Shown here piece by piece: positions 54,389-63,311 of a DNA stretch of 64,000 nucleotides (its first letter is position 1; every line of letters starts with the position of its first letter). Origin of the DNA: a bacterium (GTDB lineage: Bacteria > Verrucomicrobiota > Verrucomicrobiia > Limisphaerales > J093). Location: positions 241,104-305,103 of the forward strand of contig JAJXZJ010000064.1 in the NCBI GenBank assembly GCA_021780105.1, given 5' to 3'. The notes under the pieces were generated by a model that saw only the letters and a program-made list of their open reading frames with translations, was not told the origin of the DNA and ran no database searches. The position numbers and the translations under genes are program-made.

Positions 54389-56377
54389 ATGAATCCGGTC
54401 AACGTCTCGATTGTCGGCCTACCGGGCGCACTGGTCCTGTGGCTCCTGGCCGTCGTGGCGTTCGGCGTCTTCGCCTACCGGATCCGCCAGCTCGTTGGCT
54501 TGCTGCGGCAGGGACGTTACGAAGACCGTTTCGACCGTCCGGGAAAGCGGCTGGCCCACGCGCTGAAGAACGTCCTCCTGCAACCGCGCATTTTCAACGA
54601 GCGCGCCATCGGCCTGCCGCACTTCCTGATCTTCTGGGGCTTCGTGCTCTACGCCACCTGTTTCAACTGGGGCCTGGCGCGCGGGCTGTTTCCCTTCCTC
54701 CCGATCCCGTTTCCGGATGAAGTGCGGCCGGTACTCCTGTTCTTGGAACTCTTTTCCGTCATCGTGCTGATTGCCTTGGTGGTCGCGCTGGCACGTCGGT
54801 TGTTCTACCCGCCGCCTTATCTGCATCTGAGCATGGATGCGAATCTGATCCTCCTGTTCATCGGGCTTCTGATGCTAAGCACCTTGTTCGGTTCTGGCTT
54901 CCGCATCGTGGCCGGGCAGGCAACGGCGAGCGGTTGGGCGCCGATAGGCTCACGGTTGGCCGCCGCGTTCGCGAGCGTCCCGAAGGAAACCGCCGCTTCC
55001 CTCGCCACGGCGATGTGGTGGCTGCACATGACGGTGGTGCTGGCGTTCCTGGTTTATCTGCCCTACTCGAAGCACCTCCACCTGCTGGCGTCGCCTTTCA
55101 ACGTGTTCTTCAGCCAGAGTGTCACGCGCCCCGCCGGCGACCTGGGCGTGCGGGGGGCCAAGGAAGATTTTACTGCCGGGGCGGCCCGCTGGCAGGAACT
55201 CACCTGGAAGCAACTCCTCGGCGGTTTCTCCTGCGCCGAATGCGGACGCTGCGACCGCTCGTGCCCGGCGACCACCGCCGGCAGCCCGCTGCAACCCCAG
55301 CAGATGATTCATAAGATCAAGGAACACATGGTCCACACGGGGCTGGCGCCGAAAAATGGCGACCACGAGCTGAAACTGATCGGCGACGTTCTCACCGAAG
55401 CAGAAATCTGGGCCTGCACCATGTGCATGTCCTGCATGAACCGTTGTGCCGTGTGGAACGAACACGTGCCGCTGCTCGTGGCGCTCCGCCGCCATCTCGT
55501 CAGCCAGGGCCTGGTCCAGCGGACCGTGCAGGACATGCTCGGCAACCTGCAACGCTACGGCAACTCGTTTGGCAAATCCGACCGTATGCGCGCCCGGTGG
55601 ACGCAGACCGCCGGGCTGAAGATCAAGGACGCCCGCAAGGAGGCCGTCGAGTATCTCTGGTTTGTCGGCGATTACGCCAGTTACGACCCGCGCTGCGAGA
55701 GTATCACCAGGACGACGGCGAAGGTTTTCGCGCAAGCTGGCCTTGATTTCGGATTACTCTACGAGGCCGAACGCAATGCCGGCAACGACGTGCGCCGCGT
55801 GGGCGAAGAAGGGTTGTTCGAGATGTTGCGCGACAAAAACCAGCAGGCCCTCGGCAAGGCGCAATTCAAAAAAATCGTTACCACCGATCCGCACAGTTAC
55901 CACACGTTGAAGAACGAGTATCCGTGGAACGGCAACCGGCCCGAGGTGCAACATTACACCGAGGTGCTCCACGGTCTGAGCCAGGCTGACAAGCTCCCCT
56001 TGAAACGAAAACTCGCCGGGCGCGTGACCTATCACGATCCGTGTTACCTGGGCCGCTACAACGGTGTGTATGACGCGCCGCGCGAGGTGTTGCGGGCGCT
56101 CGGACTGGAGGTCGTCGAGATGCCGCGCAACCGCGAGCGCAGCTTCTGCTGCGGCGCCGGCGGGGGGCGCATCTGGATGGAAGACACCGAGAAAATCCAG
56201 GAGCGGCCGGCGGAAAACCGCATTCGCGAAGCCGTCGCGCTGCCTGGCGTGCCGACCTTCGTTGTCGCGTGTCCGAAGGACCTCGCGATGTTCCGCGACG
56301 CGGTCAAGACGACGGGCAACGAAGGCAAGCTGGTAGTGAAAGACCTCGCGGAGCTTGTGGCCGAAGCAATGGAATAA
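54389..56377 (+). CDS. membrane-anchored iron-sulfur oxidoreductase (HdrD/EtfD-like)
   Basis: 662 residues. The first 240 residues have five or so membrane helices (VLWLLAVVAFGVFAYRI, FLIFWGFVLYATCFNWGLA, ELFSVIVLIALVVALARRL, LILLFIGLLMLSTLFG), resembling a NarI/DsrM-type cytochrome-like domain. Two [4Fe-4S] motifs follow (CAECGRCDRSCPA, CTMCMSCMNRCAV), then a CCG-type end (YHDPCYLGRYNGVYDAPREV, SFCCGAGGGRIW). Proteins of this plan next to etfBA pass electrons from ETF to the quinone pool. So this is the likely membrane exit of the system. Confidence 0.88.
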   Translation: MNPVNVSIVGLPGALVLWLLAVVAFGVFAYRIRQLVGLLRQGRYEDRFDRPGKRLAHALKNVLLQPRIFNERAIGLPHFLIFWGFVLYATCFNWGLARGLFPFLPIPFPDEVRPVLLFLELFSVIVLIALVVALARRLFYPPPYLHLSMDANLILLFIGLLMLSTLFGSGFRIVAGQATASGWAPIGSRLAAAFASVPKETAASLATAMWWLHMTVVLAFLVYLPYSKHLHLLASPFNVFFSQSVTRPAGDLGVRGAKEDFTAGAARWQELTWKQLLGGFSCAECGRCDRSCPATTAGSPLQPQQMIHKIKEHMVHTGLAPKNGDHELKLIGDVLTEAEIWACTMCMSCMNRCAVWNEHVPLLVALRRHLVSQGLVQRTVQDMLGNLQRYGNSFGKSDRMRARWTQTAGLKIKDARKEAVEYLWFVGDYASYDPRCESITRTTAKVFAQAGLDFGLLYEAERNAGNDVRRVGEEGLFEMLRDKNQQALGKAQFKKIVTTDPHSYHTLKNEYPWNGNRPEVQHYTEVLHGLSQADKLPLKRKLAGRVTYHDPCYLGRYNGVYDAPREVLRALGLEVVEMPRNRERSFCCGAGGGRIWMEDTEKIQERPAENRIREAVALPGVPTFVVACPKDLAMFRDAVKTTGNEGKLVVKDLAELVAEAME

Positions 56378-56397
56378 ACGAAACTGGACAAATCACT

Positions 56398-57600
56398 ATG
56401 GTCGCCCTCTTAGAGCCTGCAGTCGTGGACAAAGCTACCACCCTCGAGACGCTTCTGGAAACGCCCGCGGGCAAACGCATGATGACGTGCATCCAGTGCG
56501 GCACCTGCGCCGGGACCTGCCCCTACGGCGAACACATGGAATTCGCACCGCGGCTGGTCATCAACATGCTGCGCGGCGGGTTCATTGACGAAGTGATCAA
56601 GTCCGACAGCCTGTTGCGCTGTGTCGCCTGCTACGCCTGCCTGGCCAAGTGCCCGCGCGGCATCCGGTTGACCGACGTGCTGCTGCCCCTGGTTAAGGAG
56701 CAGGTGCTGGTGACGCGCACGGAAATACCGGCGGAATTCCAGAAGTCGCTGGAGAACATGCACCGTTACGGCAACCCGATGGGCGAGTCCCCGCGCAAGC
56801 GGGCCGCCTGGACCGCCACCGCCGGGACGAAGATTCCGATCCTCGCCGAGGTGAAGCGCACGGTGGACGTGCTCTGGTTCGTCGAGTGTTACCCGTCCTT
56901 TTACGCCCGCGGCCAGGACAACTGCCGCGCGGTGGCGAAGCTGTTTCAAGCCTTGGGCGTGGATTTTGCCATCCTCGGCAACGAGGAGAAATGCGCCGGC
57001 GAATGCGGGCAGGTCACCTGGGAATCCGGCCTGTTCGAGTCGCTCGCCGAGGACAACATGAAACTCTTCAAGAAATACCAGTTCCGGCGGATTGTGACCG
57101 CCGATGCCCATGCCTACAATGCGTTTCACTTCCGCTACCCGATGTTTGGCCTGACCCAGCCGGCGGAGCACACGACGCAGTTTTTTGCCCGGCACCTGGA
57201 CCAGTTGAAGCCCAGGCTGACGCGGCCGGTGAACCGGACGGTCACCTACCACGACCCTTGTTGCCTGGGACGCGCCACGGGATCCTACGACGAAGGCCGC
57301 GCCCTGCTTCAGGCCATTCCGGGCGTGAAGCTGGTCGAGATGGTCCACAACCGCGTGAATTCGATCTGCTGCGGCGGCGGCGGCGGCGGCATGTGGCTGG
57401 ACACGTATTACAAGCAGAAGGGCATGGAACGTTTGTCCGAGCGGCGGGTCAGGGAAGCCGTCGCCACGGGCGCCGACGTGCTCGCGGTGTCCTGCCCTTA
57501 CGAGATTTCACGGTTTGAAGACGCGCTGAAAACGGTGCCGCATGACAAACCGATGGTCGTGCGCGACGTCGTCGAACTCCTGGCCGAATCCCTTGCCTAG
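56398..57600 (+). CDS. HdrD-like iron-sulfur protein (HdrC-HdrB fusion type)
   Basis: About 400 residues from the ATG at 56398. Two [4Fe-4S] motifs (CIQCGTCAGTCPYG and CVACYACLAKCPRG) are followed by two CCG-type blocks (EKCAGECGQVTWES; YHDPCCLGRATGSYDEGRAL with NSICCGGGGGGMW). This is the domain order of HdrD, that is HdrC plus HdrB in one chain, with no membrane helix. The operon thus holds two HdrB/HdrC-type modules (split and fused) for one HdrA. Confidence 0.88.
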   Translation: MVALLEPAVVDKATTLETLLETPAGKRMMTCIQCGTCAGTCPYGEHMEFAPRLVINMLRGGFIDEVIKSDSLLRCVACYACLAKCPRGIRLTDVLLPLVKEQVLVTRTEIPAEFQKSLENMHRYGNPMGESPRKRAAWTATAGTKIPILAEVKRTVDVLWFVECYPSFYARGQDNCRAVAKLFQALGVDFAILGNEEKCAGECGQVTWESGLFESLAEDNMKLFKKYQFRRIVTADAHAYNAFHFRYPMFGLTQPAEHTTQFFARHLDQLKPRLTRPVNRTVTYHDPCCLGRATGSYDEGRALLQAIPGVKLVEMVHNRVNSICCGGGGGGMWLDTYYKQKGMERLSERRVREAVATGADVLAVSCPYEISRFEDALKTVPHDKPMVVRDVVELLAESLA

Positions 57601-57608
57601 AACGCATT

Positions 57609-59648
57609 ATGAAACCCATTGTACCCAAGAAAAACGAGCCGGTGCGTATCGGCTTCTACATCTGCCATTGCGGGACGAACATCGCCAGCGTGGTGGATGT
57701 CGAGGCGGTCGCCAAATATGCCGCCACGCTGCCCAACGTGGCCGTCTCGCGGACCTACAAATACATGTGCTCCGACCCGGGGCAGGAATTGATCCAGCAG
57801 GACATCCAGGAAAGCCGTCTGAACCGGATCGTGGTGGCGGCCTGCTCGCCGCTGTTGCACGAGCATACGTTCCGCAAGGCGACCGAGGCGGGCGGGCTGA
57901 ATCCGTTCTACTTCCAGATGGTGAACATCCGCGAGCACGACTCATGGGTGCATACCGACCGCACCGAGGCGACGCGCAAGGCCATGGCCCTGGCGCGGGC
58001 CGCGATTCAACGCGTGCCGCACCACAAGCCGCTGGAGGTCAAAAAGGTTGGCATCAACCCGAACGTGCTGATCGTGGGCGGCGGCATCGGCGGCATCCAC
58101 GCCGCCCTCACCCTGGCCAACGCCGGCAAGATGGTTTACCTCGTCGAGAAAGAGGCGACCATCGGCGGCCACATGGCAAAGTTCGACAAGACCTTCCCGA
58201 CGCTCGACTGCGCCATGTGCGTGCTCTCGCCCAAGATGGCCGCGATCGGCTCGCATCCCAACATCCACCTGTGGACCTACTCGGAAGTCGCCAAAGTGGA
58301 CGGCTACGTCGGCAACTTCAAGGTCACGGTCCGCCGCAAGCCGCGCTACATCCTGGAGGACCTCTGCACCGGTTGTCAGGAGTGCGTGAACGCCTGCGTG
58401 TACAAAGACGCGAAGTTCGCCGATGAGTTCAATCTCGGCCTCGGCAAGCGCAAGCCGATCTTCCTGCCGTTTCCGCAGGCCATCCCGCCCGTGACGATGA
58501 TTGACCCCGAGGTGTGTCTGAACTTCAAGCGCGGCAAAAATCCGGACGGCTCCCACACCGTGTCTGACAAGTGCAAGAAGACCTGCGTCGAGGCCTGCGG
58601 CGACCGCAAGGCGATTGATTTCAAACAGACGCAGGAAATCAAGGAGATCACCGTTGGCACCATCATCGTGGCGACCGGCTTCCAGATCTTCGACGCCCGG
58701 CGGATTCCCTACTATGGCTACGGCGTTTATCCGAATGTCTATAACGCGCTCGAGGTCGAACGGTTGATCAACGCGTCCGGCCCCACGGAAGGCGAGGTGA
58801 TCCTGCGCAACGGCCAGGTGCCGAAGAAGGTCGCCATCGTCCACTGCGTCGGCTCGCGCGACGAAAACACCAACCGCTGGTGCTCGCGCGTGTGCTGCCT
58901 CTATTCGCTCAAGCTGGCCCACCTCATCAAGGAGCATACCCACGCCGAAGTGTATAACTTCTACATTGACATGCGCACGCCCGGCAAAGGCATGGAGGAA
59001 TTCTACAACCGCATCGCCGAGGAAGGCATGCACCTCATCCGGGGCAGGGTCGCCGACGTTTATCCCGATCCGAACGACGGCGCGACCGGCCGGCTGGTCG
59101 TCCAGGCCGAGGACACGTTGACGAACAAGATCCTGAAGATTCCGGTGGACATGGTCGTGCTGGCGACGGGCCTGGAGCCGCACCCGGAGGCCGAGAGCCT
59201 GCGTCGCATGTTCAACCTGAGTTGCAGTTCCGAGGGCTGGTTCCTGGAGCGTCACCCGAAACTGGCGCCGGTGAACACCTTTACCGACGGCATCTTCCTC
59301 GCCGGTTGCTGCCAGGGTCCGAAGGACATTCCGGACACGGTGGCGCAAGCTGGGGCGGCCGCGGCCGAGGCCTTCGCGCTCATTGACAAAGGCCACGTCG
59401 AGCAGGAGCCGAACACCGCCTACATCCTCGACGACTGCTGCGGCTGCAAGTCCTGCATCCCGCTCTGTCCCTATACGGCCATCTCCTTCGCCGAGGACAC
59501 GAAGAAGGCCATCATCAACGAGACGCTGTGCAAGGGCTGCGGCACCTGCGTGGCGTCGTGTCCTTCCGGTTCGATTGTGCAAAACCTGTTCGAGGATGTC
59601 GAGATCTACAGCGAGATCGACGGCGTGCTGGCCGAAGGACTATTTTAG
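57609..59648 (+). CDS. hdrA: heterodisulfide reductase subunit A-like flavoprotein
   Basis: The bifurcating flavin subunit. 679 residues: an N-terminal domain with Cys19/Cys21 (FYICHCGTNI), an FAD-binding GGGIGG at residues 157-162, then HMAKFDKTFPTLDCAMC. An inserted cluster region (CTGCQECVNACVYKDAKF, CKKTCVEACGDRKAIDF) follows, then a second nucleotide segment (IIVATGF...VLATGLEPHPE), and two C-terminal [4Fe-4S] motifs (CCGCKSCIPLCPYTA, CKGCGTCVASCPSGS). FAD of HdrA splits electron pairs between high- and low-potential acceptors. It starts 8 bases after the HdrD-like gene. Confidence 0.94.
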   Translation: MKPIVPKKNEPVRIGFYICHCGTNIASVVDVEAVAKYAATLPNVAVSRTYKYMCSDPGQELIQQDIQESRLNRIVVAACSPLLHEHTFRKATEAGGLNPFYFQMVNIREHDSWVHTDRTEATRKAMALARAAIQRVPHHKPLEVKKVGINPNVLIVGGGIGGIHAALTLANAGKMVYLVEKEATIGGHMAKFDKTFPTLDCAMCVLSPKMAAIGSHPNIHLWTYSEVAKVDGYVGNFKVTVRRKPRYILEDLCTGCQECVNACVYKDAKFADEFNLGLGKRKPIFLPFPQAIPPVTMIDPEVCLNFKRGKNPDGSHTVSDKCKKTCVEACGDRKAIDFKQTQEIKEITVGTIIVATGFQIFDARRIPYYGYGVYPNVYNALEVERLINASGPTEGEVILRNGQVPKKVAIVHCVGSRDENTNRWCSRVCCLYSLKLAHLIKEHTHAEVYNFYIDMRTPGKGMEEFYNRIAEEGMHLIRGRVADVYPDPNDGATGRLVVQAEDTLTNKILKIPVDMVVLATGLEPHPEAESLRRMFNLSCSSEGWFLERHPKLAPVNTFTDGIFLAGCCQGPKDIPDTVAQAGAAAAEAFALIDKGHVEQEPNTAYILDDCCGCKSCIPLCPYTAISFAEDTKKAIINETLCKGCGTCVASCPSGSIVQNLFEDVEIYSEIDGVLAEGLF

Positions 59649-59660
59649 AAAGGATCAAGT

Positions 59661-60227
59661 ATGGCTAACGCAACACAATCCCCATTACCTAACAGCACAT
59701 GGAAGCCGCGCATCGTGGCCTTCTTTTGCAACTGGTGCACCTACACCGCGGCGGACCTGGCTGGAGTTTCCCGGATGAAGCACTTCTCCAACGTGCGCAT
59801 CATCCGGCTCATGTGTTCGGGCCGCGTGGACCCGCAGTTCGTTCTCGAAGCGCTGGCCAAGGGCGCGGACGCCGTGCTCATCGGCGGCTGCCATCCGAAC
59901 GATTGCCATTACGTCGAGGGCAACTACAAATGTCTTCGCCGTTACCAGATGTTGAAGCGCATGATTGCGGACATGGGCATCGAGCCGGAACGCCTGCGCC
60001 TCGAATGGATTTCCGCCGCCGAAGGCGAGAAGTTGAAACGCGTCGTCAACGAGATGGTCGAGACGATCACCAAACTCGGTCCGCTGGGCCTGCCGCAAAA
60101 ATTCGAGCAGTGGGACCGGGAAATGGAAGAATTTGCCAACCACGTCGCCGCTCGCGATGCCGCCGCCGGGGGCGGTTGCGCTGAACACGGGACGAACACT
60201 CAACCCCTGGAGACCGCTCATGCCTAA
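59661..60227 (+). CDS. mvhD: hydrogenase-HdrA linker subunit MvhD
   Basis: 188 residues. The MvhD signature FFCNWCTYTAADLAGVSRM is followed by RIIRLMCSGRVDPQFVLEAL, GGCHPNDCHYVEGNYKCLRR, and LRLEWISAAEGEKL. It holds a [2Fe-2S] cluster and connects the hydrogenase to HdrA. A His/Cys-containing tail (GGGCAEHG) follows. Start ATG at 59661 is preceded by an AAAGGA site. It overlaps mvhG by 8 bases. Confidence 0.94.
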   Translation: MANATQSPLPNSTWKPRIVAFFCNWCTYTAADLAGVSRMKHFSNVRIIRLMCSGRVDPQFVLEALAKGADAVLIGGCHPNDCHYVEGNYKCLRRYQMLKRMIADMGIEPERLRLEWISAAEGEKLKRVVNEMVETITKLGPLGLPQKFEQWDREMEEFANHVAARDAAAGGGCAEHGTNTQPLETAHA

Positions 60228-61194
60228 GCCCAAAGTTGCCTTTTACTGGTGCGCCTCGTGTGGAGGCTGCGAAGAAGCCGTCGTGGACCTGGCCGAGGAC
60301 ATCCTCGGCGTCGTCGAGGCGGTGGACATTGTCTTCTGGCCGTGCGCCATGGATTTCAAGAAGGCGGACGTCGAGGCCATGCCCGACCAGTCCATCACCG
60401 CCACCCTGTTGAACGGCGCCATCCGCACCACCGAACAGGAGGAAATGGCCCGCCTGCTCCGTCGCAAGAGCCAGTTCTTGATTGCCTACGGCGCGTGCGC
60501 CCATCTCGGCGGCATCCCCGGCCTGGCCAATCAGTTCTCCCGCGAGCAGGTCCTGCGCTACGTCTATGAGGAATCGCCCTCGACCGTCAACGAAACGCGG
60601 CAGCGCCCGCAGGTGAAGTTTGCGGAGCACGGCCGCGAAGTGTCGCTGCCGCAACTCCACCACGTTGTCCGCGCGCTCGACCAGGTCGTGGACGTGGACT
60701 ACTACGTCCCCGGCTGCCCGCCCACGCCCGCGCTGACCAAGGCGGCGGTGAGCGCGCTGCTGGAAAACCGGCTGCCGCCCAAGGGGTCGGTGATCGCGCC
60801 GGACACGGCGTTGTGCGAGGAATGCCCGCGCAAGGCCACCAAGCCCACGAACCTCGCCTTCACCGAGTTCAAGCGCCCCCACCAGGTGCTCATGGACCCG
60901 GACACGTGCTTCCTTGCGCAAGGGGTGGTCTGCATGGGGCCGGGCACCCGCAGCGGTTGTGCCGCCGCCTGCACCGTGGGCGGCATGCCCTGCACCGGAT
61001 GTTTCGGCCCGACCTCGCGTGTGCGTGACCAGGGCCTGAAGATGCTTTCCTCGCTGTGCGCCAACGTGGCTCCGAAGGAAGAAGGCGACATCAACAAAGT
61101 GTTGGCGGGCATTCCCGACCCGGTCGGGACGTTCTACCGCTATGGACTCGCGAAGAGCCTCTTGCGCCGCAAAGTGAATCTCCCGGTTAATTGA
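60220..61194 (+). CDS. mvhG: [NiFe] hydrogenase small subunit MvhG
   Basis: About 324 residues from the ATG at 60220 (MPKPKVAFYWCASCGGCEEA). Cluster-ligand regions: WCASCGGC, YGACAHLGG, YVPGCPPTP, then CEECPRKATKP and CMGPGTRSGCAAACTVGGMP with CTGCFGP. It carries electrons from the Ni-Fe site toward MvhD. No twin-arginine signal, so the hydrogenase is cytoplasmic. Confidence 0.94.
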   Translation: MPKPKVAFYWCASCGGCEEAVVDLAEDILGVVEAVDIVFWPCAMDFKKADVEAMPDQSITATLLNGAIRTTEQEEMARLLRRKSQFLIAYGACAHLGGIPGLANQFSREQVLRYVYEESPSTVNETRQRPQVKFAEHGREVSLPQLHHVVRALDQVVDVDYYVPGCPPTPALTKAAVSALLENRLPPKGSVIAPDTALCEECPRKATKPTNLAFTEFKRPHQVLMDPDTCFLAQGVVCMGPGTRSGCAAACTVGGMPCTGCFGPTSRVRDQGLKMLSSLCANVAPKEEGDINKVLAGIPDPVGTFYRYGLAKSLLRRKVNLPVN

Positions 61195-61205
61195 AAGGAT
61201 TGGAT

Positions 61206-62735
61206 ATGGAAACAGCAGTCAAAAACGCTTTCAACCAGGGCGCCGCGAAGGCCAACGCCGCCTACCAGACCGCGCGCCGCCGTTACACCGTGGACCCCAT
61301 CACCCGGCTGGAGGGCCACGGCAAGATTGACATCTTCCTCAACGACGCCGGCGACGTGGAACGCGCCTACATGCAGGTGCCGGAACTGCGCGGCTTCGAG
61401 GTGTTCAGCCTGGGCCGGCCGGCCGAGGACATGCCGCAAATCACCAGCCGCATCTGCGGTGTCTGCCCCACGGCGCACCACATGGCGGCGACCAAGGCGC
61501 TGGACGACCTCTACCAGGTCCAGCCCACGCCCGCCGCGCGCCGGATTCGCGAGGTGGTTTACAACGCCTTCATGCTCGAAGACCACGCGTTGCACGTGTA
61601 TGTGCTCGGCGGTCCGGACTTCATCGTCGGCCCGGACGCGCCCGCGGCCCAGCGCAACATCGTCGGCGTCATCCAGAAGGTCGGCGTGGAAGTCGGCAAG
61701 AAGGTGATTTCCATGCGCCGGCGGTTGCGCGAAATCATTGCCTATTTCGGCGGCAAGGTGGTGCATCCGGTGCTCGGCTTGCCCGGCGGCGTCTCCAAGC
61801 CGCTCGCGGCGGCAGACCTGCCCAGGTTGAAGGAGATCGCCAAGGACGGCCTGGAGTTCGCCCTGTTCACGAACCAGGTCTTCCACGACATCGTGTTGAA
61901 GAATCCGGATTACGTGAAGCTGATCACTTCGGCTGATTTTACCCACAAGACCTACTACATGGGCCTCGTGGATGAGCGGAACCGCGTGAATTTCTACGAC
62001 GGCCTGATTCGCGTCGTGGACCCGAGCGGCAAGGAGTTCGCCAAATTCCCGGTGCGGCAGTATCGCGACTTCGTCGCCGAGCACGTCGAGCCGTGGAGCT
62101 ACATGAAGTTCTGCTACCTCAAGCCGCTCGGCTGGCAGGGCTTTGACGAGGGGCCGAAGAGCAGCATTTACGCCGTGGCGCCGCTGGCCCGGCTCAACGC
62201 CGCCGAAGGCATGGCCACGCCGCTCGCGCAAAAGGCCGCCGAGGAATATTTCGCCACGCTCGGCGGCAAACCGGTGCATCACACCCTCGCCAATCACTGG
62301 GCGCGCGTCGTCGAGATGATCCAGGCCGCCGAAACGCTCGTCACGCTGCTGGACGATCCGGACATCACCAGCCCGGACGTGCGGGTCATCCCCACCGGCA
62401 AGCCCAGCCTCGGCTGCGGGGTCGTCGAAGCCCCGCGCGGGACGCTCTTCCACCATTACGAAACCGACGACAACGGCCTCATCACCAAGGCGAACTTGAT
62501 TGTCGCCACGCAGAACAACGCCGCCCGCATCGCGATGAGCGTTGAGAAAGCGGCCAAGGGTCTGATCAAGGGGGGCAATGTTTCGGAAGGTTTGCTGAAC
62601 ATGGTGGAAATGGCCTTCCGGGCCTACGACCCCTGCCTGGGTTGCGCCACGCATTCACTGCCGGGTCATTTGCCGCTAGCTGTGAATCTCTATGGCGCCG
62701 ACCGCCGACTTGTCCGCCAGCTCGTGCAGGGTTGA
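61206..62735 (+). CDS. mvhA: [NiFe] hydrogenase large subunit MvhA
   Basis: 509 residues. The Ni-Fe ligands are in SRICGVCPTAHH (Cys84, Cys87) and DPCLGCATH (Cys477, Cys480), and TRLEGHGKIDIF is the group-3 N-terminal motif. A 26-residue C-terminal extension follows His483 and should be removed by the downstream protease during maturation. The motifs place it in the cytoplasmic group 3c (Mvh) class. An AAAGGA site precedes the ATG. Confidence 0.95.
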   Translation: METAVKNAFNQGAAKANAAYQTARRRYTVDPITRLEGHGKIDIFLNDAGDVERAYMQVPELRGFEVFSLGRPAEDMPQITSRICGVCPTAHHMAATKALDDLYQVQPTPAARRIREVVYNAFMLEDHALHVYVLGGPDFIVGPDAPAAQRNIVGVIQKVGVEVGKKVISMRRRLREIIAYFGGKVVHPVLGLPGGVSKPLAAADLPRLKEIAKDGLEFALFTNQVFHDIVLKNPDYVKLITSADFTHKTYYMGLVDERNRVNFYDGLIRVVDPSGKEFAKFPVRQYRDFVAEHVEPWSYMKFCYLKPLGWQGFDEGPKSSIYAVAPLARLNAAEGMATPLAQKAAEEYFATLGGKPVHHTLANHWARVVEMIQAAETLVTLLDDPDITSPDVRVIPTGKPSLGCGVVEAPRGTLFHHYETDDNGLITKANLIVATQNNAARIAMSVEKAAKGLIKGGNVSEGLLNMVEMAFRAYDPCLGCATHSLPGHLPLAVNLYGADRRLVRQLVQG

Positions 62736-63252
62736 GCCGCCCACTGTGGAACCGCCGCGCCATAGCCGGCTCGTGCTCGGTCTGGGCAACGACCTCCTGC
62801 GCGACGACGCCATCGGCCTGCGCGTCGTCCGCGAACTTCACGACCGACTTCCGTCCGACGCGGGCGTGGACCTGCTGGAATCGAGCGAGATGGGGCTGGC
62901 GCTGCTCGATCTCGTTGTTGGCTACCAGGAACTCTTCATCGTGGACGCCGTGCAAACCGGCCGGGCCGGGCCGGGTCACTTGCACGAGATTGAAGGAGAC
63001 GCGTTGCGGCTGTTGCCGCGCATTTCCCCGCATTTTTTAGGCGTGGGCGAGATGCTGGCGCTGGGCCGCGAGCTGGGTTTGGCCATGCCGGAACGCGTCC
63101 GCATCTTCGCCGTTGAAGTCGCCGATCCGTTCACCCTCGACACGGAAATGACGCCAGTCTTGCAGGTGGCGCTGCCGCGGGTGGTCGAAAAGCTTTTGGC
63201 TGCGCTGAGTGCGCTTGGCCTTCCATGCGCCGGTGGCCATTTGGGGCCATGA
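62692..63252 (+). CDS. hydrogenase maturation protease
   Basis: 186 residues; the family start is VLGLGNDLLRDDAIGLRVV with the Asp nickel-sensing residues (Glu/Asp in DDAIG, DLLESSEMGLALLDLV), and IVDAVQTGRAGPGHL. It removes the C-terminal peptide of MvhA once nickel is inserted. The start overlaps mvhA by 44 bases; the first 25 residues are not family-like, so an internal start is possible. Last gene of the operon. HypA-F are not in this window. Confidence 0.9.
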   Translation: MAPTADLSASSCRVEPPTVEPPRHSRLVLGLGNDLLRDDAIGLRVVRELHDRLPSDAGVDLLESSEMGLALLDLVVGYQELFIVDAVQTGRAGPGHLHEIEGDALRLLPRISPHFLGVGEMLALGRELGLAMPERVRIFAVEVADPFTLDTEMTPVLQVALPRVVEKLLAALSALGLPCAGGHLGP

Positions 63253-63311
63253 GGCCGCTACCCGAAAGTTGGGCGTATATCGTGGATTGAACCTAAAACC
63301 CGCAGTGTGTT

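Noticed and set aside
57942..59582. 546-codon minus-strand open frame opposite hdrA
   Set aside because: Antisense shadow; composition is typical of third-position G/C bias and the sense strand is clearly HdrA.
61140..62654. 504-codon minus-strand open frame opposite mvhA
   Set aside because: Same reason; mvhA on the other strand has all nickel ligands.
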